Origin: Streptosporangium roseum DSM 43021
GTDB lineage: Bacteria > Actinomycetota > Actinomycetes > Streptosporangiales > Streptosporangiaceae
DNA length: 64,000 nt
Direction: 5' to 3'
Assembly: GCF_000024865.1 (NCBI RefSeq)
Contig: NC_013595.1
Coordinates: forward strand, 6,510,001-6,574,000
The notes beneath the pieces are model-generated. The model was given only the letters and a program-made list of their open reading frames with translations. It was not told the origin of the DNA and did no database searches. Shown here in pieces: positions 51,500-60,491 of this stretch (within the stretch, counting starts at the first letter, position 1; every line of letters starts with the position of its first letter). A program made the translations under genes and the position numbers.

Positions 51500-52911
51500 C
51501 AGCCGACGGCTCCTTCCATCTGCAGCTCGATGAGGCGGTTCAGTTCGAGGGCGTACTCCATCGGGAGCTCGCGCGCGATCGGCTCGACGAAGCCGCGCAC
51601 GATCATCGCCATCGCCTCGTCCTCGTTCAGACCGCGGCTCATCAGGTAGAAGAGCTGGTCGTCGGAGACCTTGGAGACGGTGGCCTCGTGTCCCATGGAG
51701 ACGTCGTCCTCGCGCACGTCCACATAGGGGTAGGTGTCGGAGCGGCTGATCTGGTCGACCAGGAGCGCGTCGCACTTGACCGTGCTGGCGCTGCCGTGCG
51801 CGCCCTCCTCGATCTGGACCAGACCGCGGTAGGAGGTACGGCCGCCGCCGCGGGCGACGGACTTGGAGATCACGGTGGAGCTGGTGTTCGGCGCGAGGTG
51901 CACCATCTTGGCGCCGGCGTCCTGGTGCTGGCCCTCGCCGGCGAAGGCGACGCTCAGCGTCTCACCCTTGGCGTGCTCGCCCATCAGGTAGACGGCCGGG
52001 TACTTCATGGTGACCTTGGAGCCGATGTTGCCGTCGATCCACTCCATGGTCGCGCCCTCGTAGGCCACGGCGCGCTTGGTGACCAGGTTGTAGACGTTGT
52101 TCGACCAGTTCTGGATCGTCGTGTAGCGGCAGCGGGCGCCCTTCTTCACGATGATCTCCACGACCGCGCTGTGCAGCGAGTCGGAGGAGTAGATCGGCGC
52201 GGTGCAGCCCTCGACGTAGTGGACGTAGGAGTTCTCGTCCACGATGATCAGGGTCCGCTCGAACTGCCCCATGTTCTCGGTGTTGATCCGGAAGTAGGCC
52301 TGAAGCGGGATCTCGACGTTGACGTTCGGGGGCACGTAGATGAAGCTGCCGCCGCTCCACGTGGCGGTGTTCAGCGCGGCGAACTTGTTGTCGCCGACCG
52401 GGATCACGGTGCCGAAGTACTCCTTGAAGAGCTCCTCGTGCTCCTTGAGCGCGGTGTCGGTGTCGACGAAGATGACGCCCTTGTCCTCGAGGTCCTTCTG
52501 GATCTGGTGGTAGACGACCTCGGATTCGTACTGGGCGGCGACACCGGCGATGAGGCGCTGCTTCTCCGCCTCGGGGATGCCCAGCTTGTCGTAGGTGTTC
52601 TTGATGTCGTCGGGCAGCTCCTCCCAGGAGGCAGCCTGCTTCTCGGTGGAGCGCACGAAGTACTTGATGTTGTCGAAGTCGATTCCGCTGAGATCGGAAC
52701 CCCAGTTCGGCAGCGGCTTCTTGCCGAACAGGCGCAGGCCCTTCAGGCGAAGGTCCAGCATCCACTCCGGCTCGTTCTTGAGCGCGGAGATATTACGGAC
52801 GACTTCCTCGGACAGGCCACGGCGGGCCGTCGATCCGGCAGCGTCCGAGTCGGCCCAGCCGAACTTGTAATTCCCGAGGCCTTCCAGCTCCGGGCGGTCG
52901 GTGACAGTCAC
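51499..52911 (-). CDS. sufB: SufB scaffold protein
   Basis: A 470-residue Fe-S scaffold subunit. Conserved blocks: GSDLSGIDFDNIKYFVRSTEK, WSGGSFIYVPPNV, YVHYVEGCTAPIYSSDSLHSAVVEI, GARCRYTTIQNWS, GEGQHQDAGAKMVHLAPNTSSTVISKS and CDALLVDQISRSDTYPYVDVREDDVSMGHEATVSKVSDDQLFYLMSRGL. The Cys in CDALL and the SufD interface Glu are present. The GTG start overlaps the sufR stop by 4 bases, with AGGAG 8 nt upstream, so the regulator and operon are transcribed together. Confidence 0.97.
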   Translation of the reverse strand: MTVTDRPELEGLGNYKFGWADSDAAGSTARRGLSEEVVRNISALKNEPEWMLDLRLKGLRLFGKKPLPNWGSDLSGIDFDNIKYFVRSTEKQAASWEELPDDIKNTYDKLGIPEAEKQRLIAGVAAQYESEVVYHQIQKDLEDKGVIFVDTDTALKEHEELFKEYFGTVIPVGDNKFAALNTATWSGGSFIYVPPNVNVEIPLQAYFRINTENMGQFERTLIIVDENSYVHYVEGCTAPIYSSDSLHSAVVEIIVKKGARCRYTTIQNWSNNVYNLVTKRAVAYEGATMEWIDGNIGSKVTMKYPAVYLMGEHAKGETLSVAFAGEGQHQDAGAKMVHLAPNTSSTVISKSVARGGGRTSYRGLVQIEEGAHGSASTVKCDALLVDQISRSDTYPYVDVREDDVSMGHEATVSKVSDDQLFYLMSRGLNEDEAMAMIVRGFVEPIARELPMEYALELNRLIELQMEGAVG

Positions 52912-53720
52912 CTTCCGGTCTCCTTGCTCGATTCGTCATCGATCGTTTGTTGCCTTATGGATGGTCGCGATCGCCCGGGTGCCCGCCGTCCCGCTTCACG
53001 CTCCCGCGCGTCCGGCTCGGCCGCTCTGTGCGGGCTCACGTGGGTGGTGCACACCCCGTCGCCATGGGCGATGGTCGCCAGCCGCTGGACAGGCGTGCCG
53101 AGGATCTGCGCGAACGCCTCGGTCTCGGCCTCGCAGAGCTGCGGGAACTCCGCGGCCACGTGCGCCACGGGGCAGTGGTGCTGGCACAACTGCTCGCCGC
53201 CGAGACTGGCCTTGCTCGCCGAGGCCGCGTAACCGTCGGCCGACAGGGCCTCGGCCAGGACGCGGACCCGCTGGTCGGCGGGGACCTTGCGCATCTCCAG
53301 CTGCAGCCGTCCGACGAGGCCGGACACCTGCGACCGGGCGAACTCGGCCACCGCCTCCTCGCCCACGCGCTCGGCGAGGAAGCGCAGCGCGTTTCCGGCG
53401 AGACCGTCGTAGGCGTGCTCGAAGGCGCTGCGCCCGGCGTCGGTTATGGCGAAGAGCTTCGCCGGCCGCCCTCTCCCCCGCTGGCCGCGGGGCCGGGCCG
53501 TACGGGGCTCGATCATCCCTTCGGCGAGCAGTGCGTCCAGATGGCGGCGGACGGCGGCCGGGGTGAGCCCGAGCCGTTCGCCGAGGGCGGCGGCGGTGAT
53601 GGGTCCGTGCTCCAGAATGAGCCGGGCGACACGCGCACGCGTGCTGCGCTCGGCGGACACGCCGGAGGGCCGCGCGGCGGCGGTCTCCTCGGTGCCCGGC
53701 ATCTGGCTCACGTATTTCAC
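52908..53720 (-). CDS. sufR: SufR Fe-S-sensing transcriptional repressor
   Basis: A 270-residue regulator. The N-terminal wHTH is RARVARLILEHGPITAAALGERLGLTPAAVRRHLDALLAEGMI, then a GRGRPAKLFAITDAGR wing. The C-terminal part has CQHHCPVAHVAAEFPQLCEAETEAF...GDGVCTTH, the four-Cys pattern that binds a [4Fe-4S] cluster in actinobacterial SufR. With the cluster bound it represses the suf operon; cluster loss under stress or iron lack lifts repression. I chose GTG 53720 (VKYVSQMPG) because it fits a leaderless promoter; ATG 53702 is the alternative. First gene of the SUF operon. Confidence 0.94.
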   Translation of the reverse strand: MKYVSQMPGTEETAAARPSGVSAERSTRARVARLILEHGPITAAALGERLGLTPAAVRRHLDALLAEGMIEPRTARPRGQRGRGRPAKLFAITDAGRSAFEHAYDGLAGNALRFLAERVGEEAVAEFARSQVSGLVGRLQLEMRKVPADQRVRVLAEALSADGYAASASKASLGGEQLCQHHCPVAHVAAEFPQLCEAETEAFAQILGTPVQRLATIAHGDGVCTTHVSPHRAAEPDAREREAGRRAPGRSRPSIRQQTIDDESSKETGR

Positions 53721-53726
53721 AACATC

Positions 53727-53756
53727 AGTGTGGCGTAATTCCTTCCCCGCATACAA
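53727..53756 (-). promoter_or_regulatory. Probable sufR-suf operon promoter
   Basis: On the minus strand, TTGTAT (53756-53751), an 18-bp spacer and CACACT (53732-53727), then 6 bp to GTG 53720. This fits a sigma-A-type promoter giving a leaderless sufR message; no ribosome binding site precedes the GTG. SufR autoregulation would act here, but I see no clear inverted repeat over the hexamers. Confidence 0.5.
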
Positions 53757-53791
53757 ACCGATGGCCGGGATAGCCGAATGCGATTTGTCAC

Positions 53792-53810
53792 GCAGGTAAG
53801 CCTTACCTAA
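53792..53810. promoter_or_regulatory. Iron box candidate (IdeR/DtxR type) upstream of the SUF operon
   Basis: GCAGGTAAGCCTTACCTAA agrees with the consensus TTAGGTTAGSCTAACCTAA at 15 of 19 positions and has a perfect 15-bp palindrome, AGGTAAG-C-CTTACCT. It lies about 36 bp upstream of the sufR -35 hexamer and overlaps the stop codon of the upstream MFS gene. Flanking CGCAGGT and ACCTGCG (53791-53797, 53810-53816) could also form a hairpin, so a transcript-end role for the MFS gene cannot be excluded. Confidence 0.55.
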
Positions 53811-55042
53811 CCTGCGGAAACGTCCTTCGCGTGCTTCCGCAGGCCGACGAAGGCGGCGAGGGAGGCGAGGGTGAGCCCGGCCAGGACGGCGGCCATCGGC
53901 AGCGCCGAGTCCTCCCCGCCCAGCCCGACCAGCGGTGCCGCGAGCGCGCCGATGGCGAACTGCAGCACTCCGGTCAGCGCCGAGGCGCTCCCCGCCACCT
54001 GCTGGGGCTGACCGGCCAGCGCGAGCGCGCCGGTGCCCGGCAGGACGAACCCGGCCCCGCACATCATCACGAACAGCGCGGCGATCAGGACGGCGAGGGG
54101 CAGGCCGAGCAGCACGGTGGCCAGCAGCGCCACCACTCCGGCCACGGAGATGAACAGCCCGACGAGGATCAGCCGCGCCGGAGCCACCCTGCCCCCGGCG
54201 AGACGGCCGCCGATCTGCGCGGTGACGGTCAGGCCGATCGCGTTCAGCGCGAACACCAGCGAGAAGGTCTGCGGCGAGGCGCCGTACACCTGCTGGAGCA
54301 CGAACGGCGAGCCGGAGATGTAGGCGAACATGCCGCCGAAGCCGAGGCCGCCGGCCAGCGCGCTGGCCATGAAGGAACGGTTGCGCAGCAGGTGCCTGAA
54401 GGTGACGAGGGTGTGCCGGAGCCCGCCGCTCTCCCGCCGTTCGCGGGGAAGCGTCTCGCGCACCCCGAACAGGGCGGCGGCCAGCAGCAGCAGTCCGGCG
54501 ACGCTCAGCGAGACGAACACGCCGCGCCAGGAGGTGTGTTCGAGCAGCTGCGCGCCCGCGATCGGGGCCAGGATCGGCGCGAGACCGCTGACGAGCATGA
54601 GGGTGGCGAAGATGCGGGCGATGGCCGCCCCCTCGTACAGGTCGCGGACGACCGCGCGGACGATCACCAGCGCGGCGCCGCCCGCCACGCCCTGCAGCAG
54701 GCGGAAACCGATCAGCCCGTAGACGGAGGGGGAGAACGCGCACAGCAGGGAGGCCACCGCGTAGGCGGCGATGCCGATCAGCAGCGGCATCCGCCGGCCG
54801 CGCACGTCGCTGAGCGGGCCGGCGACGACCTGCCCGACGGAGAGGCCGATGAGGCAGGAGGTCAGGGTGAGCTGCACCTGGGCCTGTCCCGTGCCCATCT
54901 CCCCGGCGATGGCGGGGAACGCGGGCAGGTACATGTCGATCGAGAGCGGGCCGATGGCGGACAGCGCCCCCAGGATGAGCAGCAGCAGCCCTCTGCGCCG
55001 CGCGACCGGCGCGACCTCCGGCTCGGCGACCGCCGCGGTCAT
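53807..55042 (-). CDS. MFS drug exporter, Bcr/CflA family
   Basis: A 411-residue protein with 12 hydrophobic segments. LLLLILGALSAIGPLSIDMYLPAFPAIAGEM at the N-terminus, VGQVVAGPLSDVRGRRMPLL (motif A) after helix 2, and GFRLLQGVAGGAALVIVRAVVRDLYEG after helix 4 are Bcr/CflA signatures. It should export antibiotics or dipeptides by proton antiport. AAGGGGA lies 7 nt before ATG 55042. It is on the same strand as the SUF operon but ends 87 bp before sufR. Confidence 0.92.
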   Translation of the reverse strand: MTAAVAEPEVAPVARRRGLLLLILGALSAIGPLSIDMYLPAFPAIAGEMGTGQAQVQLTLTSCLIGLSVGQVVAGPLSDVRGRRMPLLIGIAAYAVASLLCAFSPSVYGLIGFRLLQGVAGGAALVIVRAVVRDLYEGAAIARIFATLMLVSGLAPILAPIAGAQLLEHTSWRGVFVSLSVAGLLLLAAALFGVRETLPRERRESGGLRHTLVTFRHLLRNRSFMASALAGGLGFGGMFAYISGSPFVLQQVYGASPQTFSLVFALNAIGLTVTAQIGGRLAGGRVAPARLILVGLFISVAGVVALLATVLLGLPLAVLIAALFVMMCGAGFVLPGTGALALAGQPQQVAGSASALTGVLQFAIGALAAPLVGLGGEDSALPMAAVLAGLTLASLAAFVGLRKHAKDVSAG

Positions 55043-55130
55043 ATCAGATCCCCTTTACCCTCACAGGCCACAGTGGGCCCATGAGGGCCAGGGGTTTCCA
55101 ACCGCAATCAGGTCACTCAAATTCCCATAT

Positions 55131-56054
55131 TTAGGAAACTCCACAAGAAAGATCTACCTGCCCCGGGGAGGGCGCGGGGTCGCTCTCGTGCTCGGCCCGC
55201 GCCGGCCCCGTACCTGCCGGGCCGTGCCCCGCCCGTGCCGGCGGCCCGTCAGCCGGGCGGCGGACGGCCGGGCTCACCGCCGGGGGGCGGTCCGGCCCGA
55301 CGACCGCGAAGAGGGCGGACTGTGGATCGGCCAGCACCGCCACCGGCCCCCTGGGCGCCGGTGTCCGGGGCAGCACCACGGTACCGCCGAGTTCCTCGGC
55401 CCTGGCCACGGTGGCGTCGACGTCCTCGGCCGCGAAGTAGGCCAGCCAGTGCGGCGGCGTGTCCGGCGGGACCCGGGGGCCGGACTCCGTCATCCCCGCG
55501 ACCGGGTGGCCGTCCACCTGCCACTCGACGCACCGCCCCCCTGCCCCGTCGACGTCCTTGACGCCCCAGCCGAAGACGGCCGGGTAGAAGGCCCCGCACC
55601 GGGCGGTGTCCCGGGTGACCAGCTCGTTCCAGGCGAGCGCGCCGGGCTCGCCGACGATCTCCGCGCCCTGGCGCGGGCCCACCTGCCATGCCGTGACGGA
55701 GGCGCCCGAGGGATCCCGCACGACGGTCATGGCGCCCTCGCCGAAGACGCCCGCGGGCTCCACGACGACCTCTCCTCCGGCCTCGCGGACCCTTGCGGCC
55801 GTGAGGCCGGCGTCCTCGGTGGCCACCCAGGTGTTCCAGACGGAGGACCCGCCGTCGCCGCGGCTCGGCCCGATCCCCGCGACGGCCTTCCCCCTCAGCG
55901 TGAACCGCCCGTGTCCGCCGGCCTCCGGGCGCGGGTCGAACACCGCCTCCCAGCCGAAGATCTCCCGGTAGAACCTGACCGACAGGGTGACGTCGGTACT
56001 CGACAGGTCGACCCAGCACGGGACACCGGATTTGTAACCACTCCGTTCGGACAC
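55131..56054 (-). CDS. Two-domain VOC (glyoxalase/bleomycin-resistance fold) protein
   Basis: A 307-residue protein with two VOC modules. The first (GVPCWVDLSSTDVTLSVRFYREIFGWEAVF...VVRDPSGASVTAWQ) covers about residues 8-125. The second (LAWNELVTRDTARCGAFYPAVFGWGVKDV...HWLAYFAAEDVDATVARAEELGGTVV...VLADPQSALFAVVG) covers about 140-255. A disordered Pro/Ala-rich tail of about 45 residues follows. The GxPCWVDL start resembles the PhnB/hydroxylase-like VOC group of Streptomyces. Enzyme or binding activity is unknown. GTG 56054 has GAGGAGG 6 nt upstream; in-frame sequence further upstream has no family similarity. Confidence 0.87.
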   Translation of the reverse strand: MSERSGYKSGVPCWVDLSSTDVTLSVRFYREIFGWEAVFDPRPEAGGHGRFTLRGKAVAGIGPSRGDGGSSVWNTWVATEDAGLTAARVREAGGEVVVEPAGVFGEGAMTVVRDPSGASVTAWQVGPRQGAEIVGEPGALAWNELVTRDTARCGAFYPAVFGWGVKDVDGAGGRCVEWQVDGHPVAGMTESGPRVPPDTPPHWLAYFAAEDVDATVARAEELGGTVVLPRTPAPRGPVAVLADPQSALFAVVGPDRPPAVSPAVRRPADGPPARAGHGPAGTGPARAEHESDPAPSPGQVDLSCGVS

Positions 56055-56228
56055 GCCGAACCTCCTCAAGTCGTGATTCGGGACACACGCAGCGTTACAT
56101 GAGGGGCTTGGGCCGCCTGGTGGGCGATCAGGGGGCTTGGCGGGATCCGCCCGAAGCCTTTTACCGGGCATGGGGGGCTCCGATCAGCAGGTGCGGGAAC
56201 GTGACCGGCCGGTACAGTCCCTAAACTC

Positions 56229-57143
56229 GTGGCCATGGAATCCCCAGCCGTCGAGATCATCGATCTGGTCAAGAGATACGGCCGAACGACGGCGATCGAC
56301 GGCCTCAGCCTCAGTGCCACCCGTGGCGCGGTCACCGCGATCCTCGGGCCCAACGGCGCGGGCAAGACCTCCACCGTCGAGATCTGCGAGGGATTCCGCC
56401 GGGCCGACGGCGGCACCGTGAGGGTGCTCGGGCTCGACCCCTCCCGCCCGGAGCTCCGGGCGAGGGTCGGGGTGATGCTCCAGGCCGGAGGCGTGCCCCC
56501 GGCGATGCGCTGCGGCGAGTGGCTGCGCCTGATGGCCCGTTTCCACGCCCACCCGCTGGACCCGGCGGCGCTGCTGGAGCGGCTCGGGCTGACCGGGCAC
56601 GCGCGCACGCCGTACCGCAGGCTCTCCGGCGGCCAGCAGCAGCGCGTGTCGCTGGCCTCGGCCGTCGTCGGCCGCCCCGAGCTGGTCTTCCTCGACGAGC
56701 CGACCGCGGGGCTGGACCCCCAGGCCCGGCACGCGTGCTGGGAGCTGGTCGGCGACCTGCGCGCCGCCGGGGTAGCGGTGGTGCTCACCACCCACCACAT
56801 GGACGAGGCGGAGAAGCTCTCCGACCAGGTCGTCATCATCGACCACGGCAAGGTGGTGGCCGAGGGCACGCCGTCCTCGCTCACCGGCGCCGAGCGGCAG
56901 CTCCGCTTCCGCGCCCGGCCGGGGCTCACCCTGGACGAGCTGCTCACCGCCCTGCCCGCCGGCAGCGCCGCCAAGGAGTCGCCGTCGGGGCACTACATCA
57001 TCGAGGGGCAGGTCGGCCCCGAGCTGCTGGCGACCGTGACGGCCTGGTGCGCCGCCGAGGGCGTCACCGCCGACGACCTCAGCATCGAGCGCCGCACCCT
57101 GGAAGACGTCTTCCTGGAGCTGACCGGCCGGGAGCTCCGATGA
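56229..57143 (+). CDS. ABC-2 type transporter ATP-binding protein
   Basis: A 304-residue ATPase. Walker A GPNGAGKTSTVEICEGFRRADGG, signature LSGGQQQRVSLASAVV, Walker B LVFLDEPTAGLDPQAR, H-loop LTTHHMDEAEKLSD, and a C-terminal DrrA-like domain ending RRTLEDVFLELTGREL, the usual form for ABC-2 export ATPases (drug or heme-type). Start GTG 56229 or ATG 56235; neither has a ribosome binding site. The permease follows 43 bp later. In streptomycetes similar pairs lie near sufR and cytochrome oxidase assembly genes, so a role in heme-related export is possible but not shown. Confidence 0.9.
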   Translation: MAMESPAVEIIDLVKRYGRTTAIDGLSLSATRGAVTAILGPNGAGKTSTVEICEGFRRADGGTVRVLGLDPSRPELRARVGVMLQAGGVPPAMRCGEWLRLMARFHAHPLDPAALLERLGLTGHARTPYRRLSGGQQQRVSLASAVVGRPELVFLDEPTAGLDPQARHACWELVGDLRAAGVAVVLTTHHMDEAEKLSDQVVIIDHGKVVAEGTPSSLTGAERQLRFRARPGLTLDELLTALPAGSAAKESPSGHYIIEGQVGPELLATVTAWCAAEGVTADDLSIERRTLEDVFLELTGRELR

Positions 57144-57186
57144 CCCCTCGCCGAGCACGGACCGCGCCAGACCGCAGGAGAGCACA

Positions 57187-57954
57187 GTGACGACCCTGGA
57201 CCTGACCCCCGCCCCCGGGGCCGCGCCGCTGCCCCGGATGGTGCTGGCGCAGACGGGCGCGGAGATCCGGGCGATGCTCCGCAACGGCGAGCAGCTCCTG
57301 CTCACGATGATCATCCCGGTGCTGCTGCTCGTCGGGTTCTCCGCGGCTCCGCTGGTGGACGTCGGCGGCGGCCCCCGGGTGAGCTTCATCGCCCCCGGCG
57401 TGCTCGCGCTGGCGGTGATGTCGACGGCCTTCACCGGGCAGGCCATCGCGACCGGCTTCGAGCGCCGCTACGGCGTGCTGAAGCGGCTGGGCGCGACCCC
57501 GCTGTCGCGGACCGGGCTGATGCTGGCCAAGACGCTCGCGGTGGTGGCCGTGGAGATCATCCAGGTGGCCGTCATCAGCGGGGTGGCGCTCGCCCTGGGC
57601 TGGCGCCCGGCGGGCTCCCCACTGGCCGCGCTCCTGCTGATCCTGCTGGGCACCGCCGCGTTCAGCGGGCTCGGCCTGCTGATGGCGGGCACCCTGCGCG
57701 CCGAGGCCACCCTCGCCGGGGCCAACCTGGTCTACCTGGTCCTGCTCGGCTGCGGCGGCGTGATCTTCCCCATGTCGAAGTTCCCCGACTCGGTGCAGCC
57801 GGCGCTCGAACTGCTGCCGATCTCCGCCCTGACCGGCGGGCTCCGCTCGGTCCTGACCGAGGGCGCCGGCCTGCCGGTGGCCGCGGCGGCGATCCTGGCG
57901 GGGTGGGCGGCGGTCTCGCTCTTCCTCACCTCCCGGACGTTCCGCTGGGAGTGA
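57187..57954 (+). CDS. ABC-2 type transporter permease
   Basis: A 255-residue protein with six hydrophobic segments. EIRAMLRNGEQLLLTMIIPVLLLVGFSA at the start, FIAPGVLALAVMSTAFTGQAIATGFERRYGVLKRLGATPLSRTGLMLAKTLAVV in the middle (the ABC-2 coupling-helix region), and FPMSKFPDSVQPALELLPISALTGGLRSVL near the end. Forms the membrane part of the transporter with the preceding ATPase. GTG start at 57187, with CAGGAGAG upstream. Confidence 0.92.
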   Translation: MTTLDLTPAPGAAPLPRMVLAQTGAEIRAMLRNGEQLLLTMIIPVLLLVGFSAAPLVDVGGGPRVSFIAPGVLALAVMSTAFTGQAIATGFERRYGVLKRLGATPLSRTGLMLAKTLAVVAVEIIQVAVISGVALALGWRPAGSPLAALLLILLGTAAFSGLGLLMAGTLRAEATLAGANLVYLVLLGCGGVIFPMSKFPDSVQPALELLPISALTGGLRSVLTEGAGLPVAAAAILAGWAAVSLFLTSRTFRWE

Positions 57955-58035
57955 CCGGAAACCTTTGTCATCCTGCGGACAATCATTACCCGGACGTACC
58001 GCCAGGAATGATCAAGAACCCGTAGCATCCGCTGA

Positions 58036-59472
58036 GTGATCATCACCGGAGCGCGCGCTCCGCGCCCATCGGCGGCACGGCGGACGGGACCGGTCTGGCC
58101 GAGCCTGGCCGCGGGCCTCGCCGCCACGGTCGTCGCCGTCGCCGGCTCGTGGCGGGTCTCCCAGTCGTCGGACGAGCTGGCCACCCTCAGCGCGGCCCGC
58201 CGGAGCGCGGCGGGCCTGTGGGAGCTCGCGCAGCACGTCGACGGGCACTTCCTGCCCTACTACGCGTTCATGCACCTGTGGGCGGGGTTCGGCCAGGCCG
58301 AGTGGTGGCTGCGGCTGCCCTCGGCGATCGCGACGGGCGCGGCGGCCGCGCTCATCGCCGGCCTGGGACGGCGCCTGCACTCCCCGGCCGCCGGGGTGGC
58401 GGCCGCCGCCATATACGTTTTCCTGCCGTCGGTATCCCATCACGGGCAGAACGTCCGCCCCTACGCCTTCGCGGCCGCCGCCGCGGTGCTGGCCGCCTGG
58501 GCGCTGCACCGCGCGATCGAGGAACCGGGGCGGCGCGGCGGCCGGTGGGGATACGCCGCGGCCGTCGCCCTGCTCGGCTGCACGCAGGTGTTCGCCCTGC
58601 TCGTGCTGGCCGCCCACGTGCTCGCCATGACGCTGTACGGCCGGGGCGCCCTGGCCAGGATGCTGCCCGCCCTGGCCCTGGGATGCGTTCCGGGGGCCGT
58701 CTGGACCGTGGTCGGCTTCGCCGAGCGGCACGCCATCCGGTGGATCGACATGCCCGGCCCCGCGGTCTTCCTGGCCCTGCCCAGGACGGCCGGGGGCACC
58801 ATACCGGCGGGCTGCGTCCTACTGGCCCTGGCGGCCGCCCCGCTCCTCCTGCGGACGCGGCGCGCCCACGGGCTCTGGCCCACGCTGCTGGCCGCCTGGG
58901 CCCTGCTGCCGCCCGTCCTGCTGTTCGCCCTGTCGCACCTGCTCTCCCCCGTCTACGTCGACCGCTACCTGTTCGCGACGGTGCCCGCCTACGCGCTGCT
59001 GGCCGGTCTCGCGCTCGCCTCGATGCCCCACCTGCTCGCCGCGCTCGCCCTGGCGGGTGCCCTGGCCGCGGGGCTGCCCGGACAGCTCGACCTGCGCAGG
59101 GAGGACGGGCACCGCGAGAGCTTCCCCCGCGCGGTGCGGATCATCTCGGCGAACGCCCTGCCGGGCGACGCGATCGTGTACGGCGGGTCGTGGCTGCGGA
59201 CCGGGATGCTCTACTACGGCGGGCGGGGCCTGCCCGACGACGTGCTGCTCCTGGACGCCGACCCCCGGCCGGTGTCCTTCGACTACCCCGAGCGCGCCGA
59301 CGTCTCCGCCGCCCTCGACGGGCGCGAGCGGGTCTGGGCGCTCTGGCGGGGCCCCGCCGGGGCGGCCCTGCGGATCGGCAGGCTCGACCCGCTGGTCCAG
59401 CGGTTCACCCGCAGCCGGACGTGGCACGCGGGGCGGTCGCCCGGCATGACCGTGGCCCTCTACACCCGTTAG
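58036..59472 (+). CDS. Polytopic membrane glycosyltransferase-like protein
   Basis: A 478-residue protein with about ten hydrophobic segments. The first loop carries WRVSQSSDELATLSAARRS with a DE pair, as in GT-C (GT39/ArnT-like) mannosyltransferases. HHGQNVRPYAFAAAAAVLAAWALHRA follows, with the RPY-type segment of such enzymes, and a soluble C-terminal domain of about 120 residues. GT-C enzymes use polyprenyl-phosphate sugars to glycosylate proteins or lipids outside the membrane. TAGCAT lies 7 nt before GTG 58036, so it is probably leaderless. Donor and acceptor are not known. Confidence 0.8.
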   Translation: MIITGARAPRPSAARRTGPVWPSLAAGLAATVVAVAGSWRVSQSSDELATLSAARRSAAGLWELAQHVDGHFLPYYAFMHLWAGFGQAEWWLRLPSAIATGAAAALIAGLGRRLHSPAAGVAAAAIYVFLPSVSHHGQNVRPYAFAAAAAVLAAWALHRAIEEPGRRGGRWGYAAAVALLGCTQVFALLVLAAHVLAMTLYGRGALARMLPALALGCVPGAVWTVVGFAERHAIRWIDMPGPAVFLALPRTAGGTIPAGCVLLALAAAPLLLRTRRAHGLWPTLLAAWALLPPVLLFALSHLLSPVYVDRYLFATVPAYALLAGLALASMPHLLAALALAGALAAGLPGQLDLRREDGHRESFPRAVRIISANALPGDAIVYGGSWLRTGMLYYGGRGLPDDVLLLDADPRPVSFDYPERADVSAALDGRERVWALWRGPAGAALRIGRLDPLVQRFTRSRTWHAGRSPGMTVALYTR

Positions 59473-59563
59473 ACCGGTCTCGCATCGCGGACGCCTTTTC
59501 CGGGAGCCGCGCCGCGCTTAGTAAGGTGTGAAAGACCGTTTGGCCCCTGGCGCGAGGAATCTG

Positions 59564-60481
59564 ATGACCGCCGAAGCCCTGCATGGGCCCGCTGAGCCGT
59601 ACAAGCCGGGCCTGCCCAGGCCGGGAGCGTTGCTGAGGGCCGCCTCCGACGCCATCCCGCCGTCCGGCCTGGTACTGCTGGCGATCCTGTCGGTCCAGGT
59701 GGGCGCGGGTTTCGCCAAGGACCTCTTCTCCCAGTTGCCGCCCAGCGCGGTGGTGTTCCTGCGGATCGCGATGGGCGCGCTCATCATGGGGGTGGTCGCC
59801 CGGCCCCGGCTGAAGGGGCTGACCCGCGTGGACATCGGGCTGGGGGTGGCCTTCGGCGTGACGCTGGGTGTGATGAACCTGTCGTTCTACGAGGCACTGG
59901 CCCGGCTGCCCATGGGCATCGCGGTGGCGATCGAGTTCCTCGGGCCGCTCGGGGTCGCGGTGGCCGCCTCGCGCCGCCGTCTGGACCTGCTCTGGGTCGC
60001 GCTGGCCGGTTCGGGCGTGGTGCTGCTGGCGCCCTGGGGGACGGCGGCCTCGCGCATCAGCTGGGTCGGGATCGGATTCGCCCTGGTCGCGGCGGTCTGC
60101 TGGGCGGGCTACATCCTCCTCTCGGCCGCCGTGGGCCAGCGCTTCCCCGGCACGACCGGCCTGTCCTTCGCGATGATCGTGTCGTTCCTGCTGATCGCCC
60201 CCGTGGGGATCGGCACGGGCGGCGCCGACCTGCTCCAGCCCGAGCTGCTGCTGATCGGCCTCGGGGTGGGCCTGCTGTCGTCGGTCATCCCCTACTCGAT
60301 CGAGCTGGAGGCCCTGCGCAGGATGCCGAAGCAGGTGTTCGGCATCCTCATGAGCCTGGAGCCGGCGGTGGCCGCGATGGTCGGCCTGCTCGTGCTGGGC
60401 GAGGTGCTCGACGTGCGCGAATGGGCCGCCATCGGCTGCGTGGTCGTCGCCAGCGTGGGCGCGACCCGCGGCCCTCGCTGA
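59564..60481 (+). CDS. EamA/RhtA-type transporter
   Basis: A 305-residue protein with ten hydrophobic segments in two EamA repeats. SGLVLLAILSVQVGAGFAKDLFSQLPPSAVVFLRIAMGALIMG begins the first, and GIGFALVAAVCWAGYILLSAAVGQRFPG the second; MPKQVFGILMSLEPAVAAMVGLLVLGEVLDVREWAAIGCVVVAS closes it. It is most like RhtA, the threonine/homoserine exporter. ATG 59564 has GAGG 6 nt upstream and is favoured over GTG 59528. It ends 10 bp from the convergent GntR regulator. Confidence 0.9.
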   Translation: MTAEALHGPAEPYKPGLPRPGALLRAASDAIPPSGLVLLAILSVQVGAGFAKDLFSQLPPSAVVFLRIAMGALIMGVVARPRLKGLTRVDIGLGVAFGVTLGVMNLSFYEALARLPMGIAVAIEFLGPLGVAVAASRRRLDLLWVALAGSGVVLLAPWGTAASRISWVGIGFALVAAVCWAGYILLSAAVGQRFPGTTGLSFAMIVSFLLIAPVGIGTGGADLLQPELLLIGLGVGLLSSVIPYSIELEALRRMPKQVFGILMSLEPAVAAMVGLLVLGEVLDVREWAAIGCVVVASVGATRGPR

Positions 60482-60491
60482 ACCGGGGCCG

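Noticed and set aside
53791..53816. Reading the SUF upstream palindrome only as a terminator
   Set aside because: The outer arms can pair, but the inner 15-bp palindrome matches an iron box too well for that to be the only explanation; kept as an alternative in the feature.
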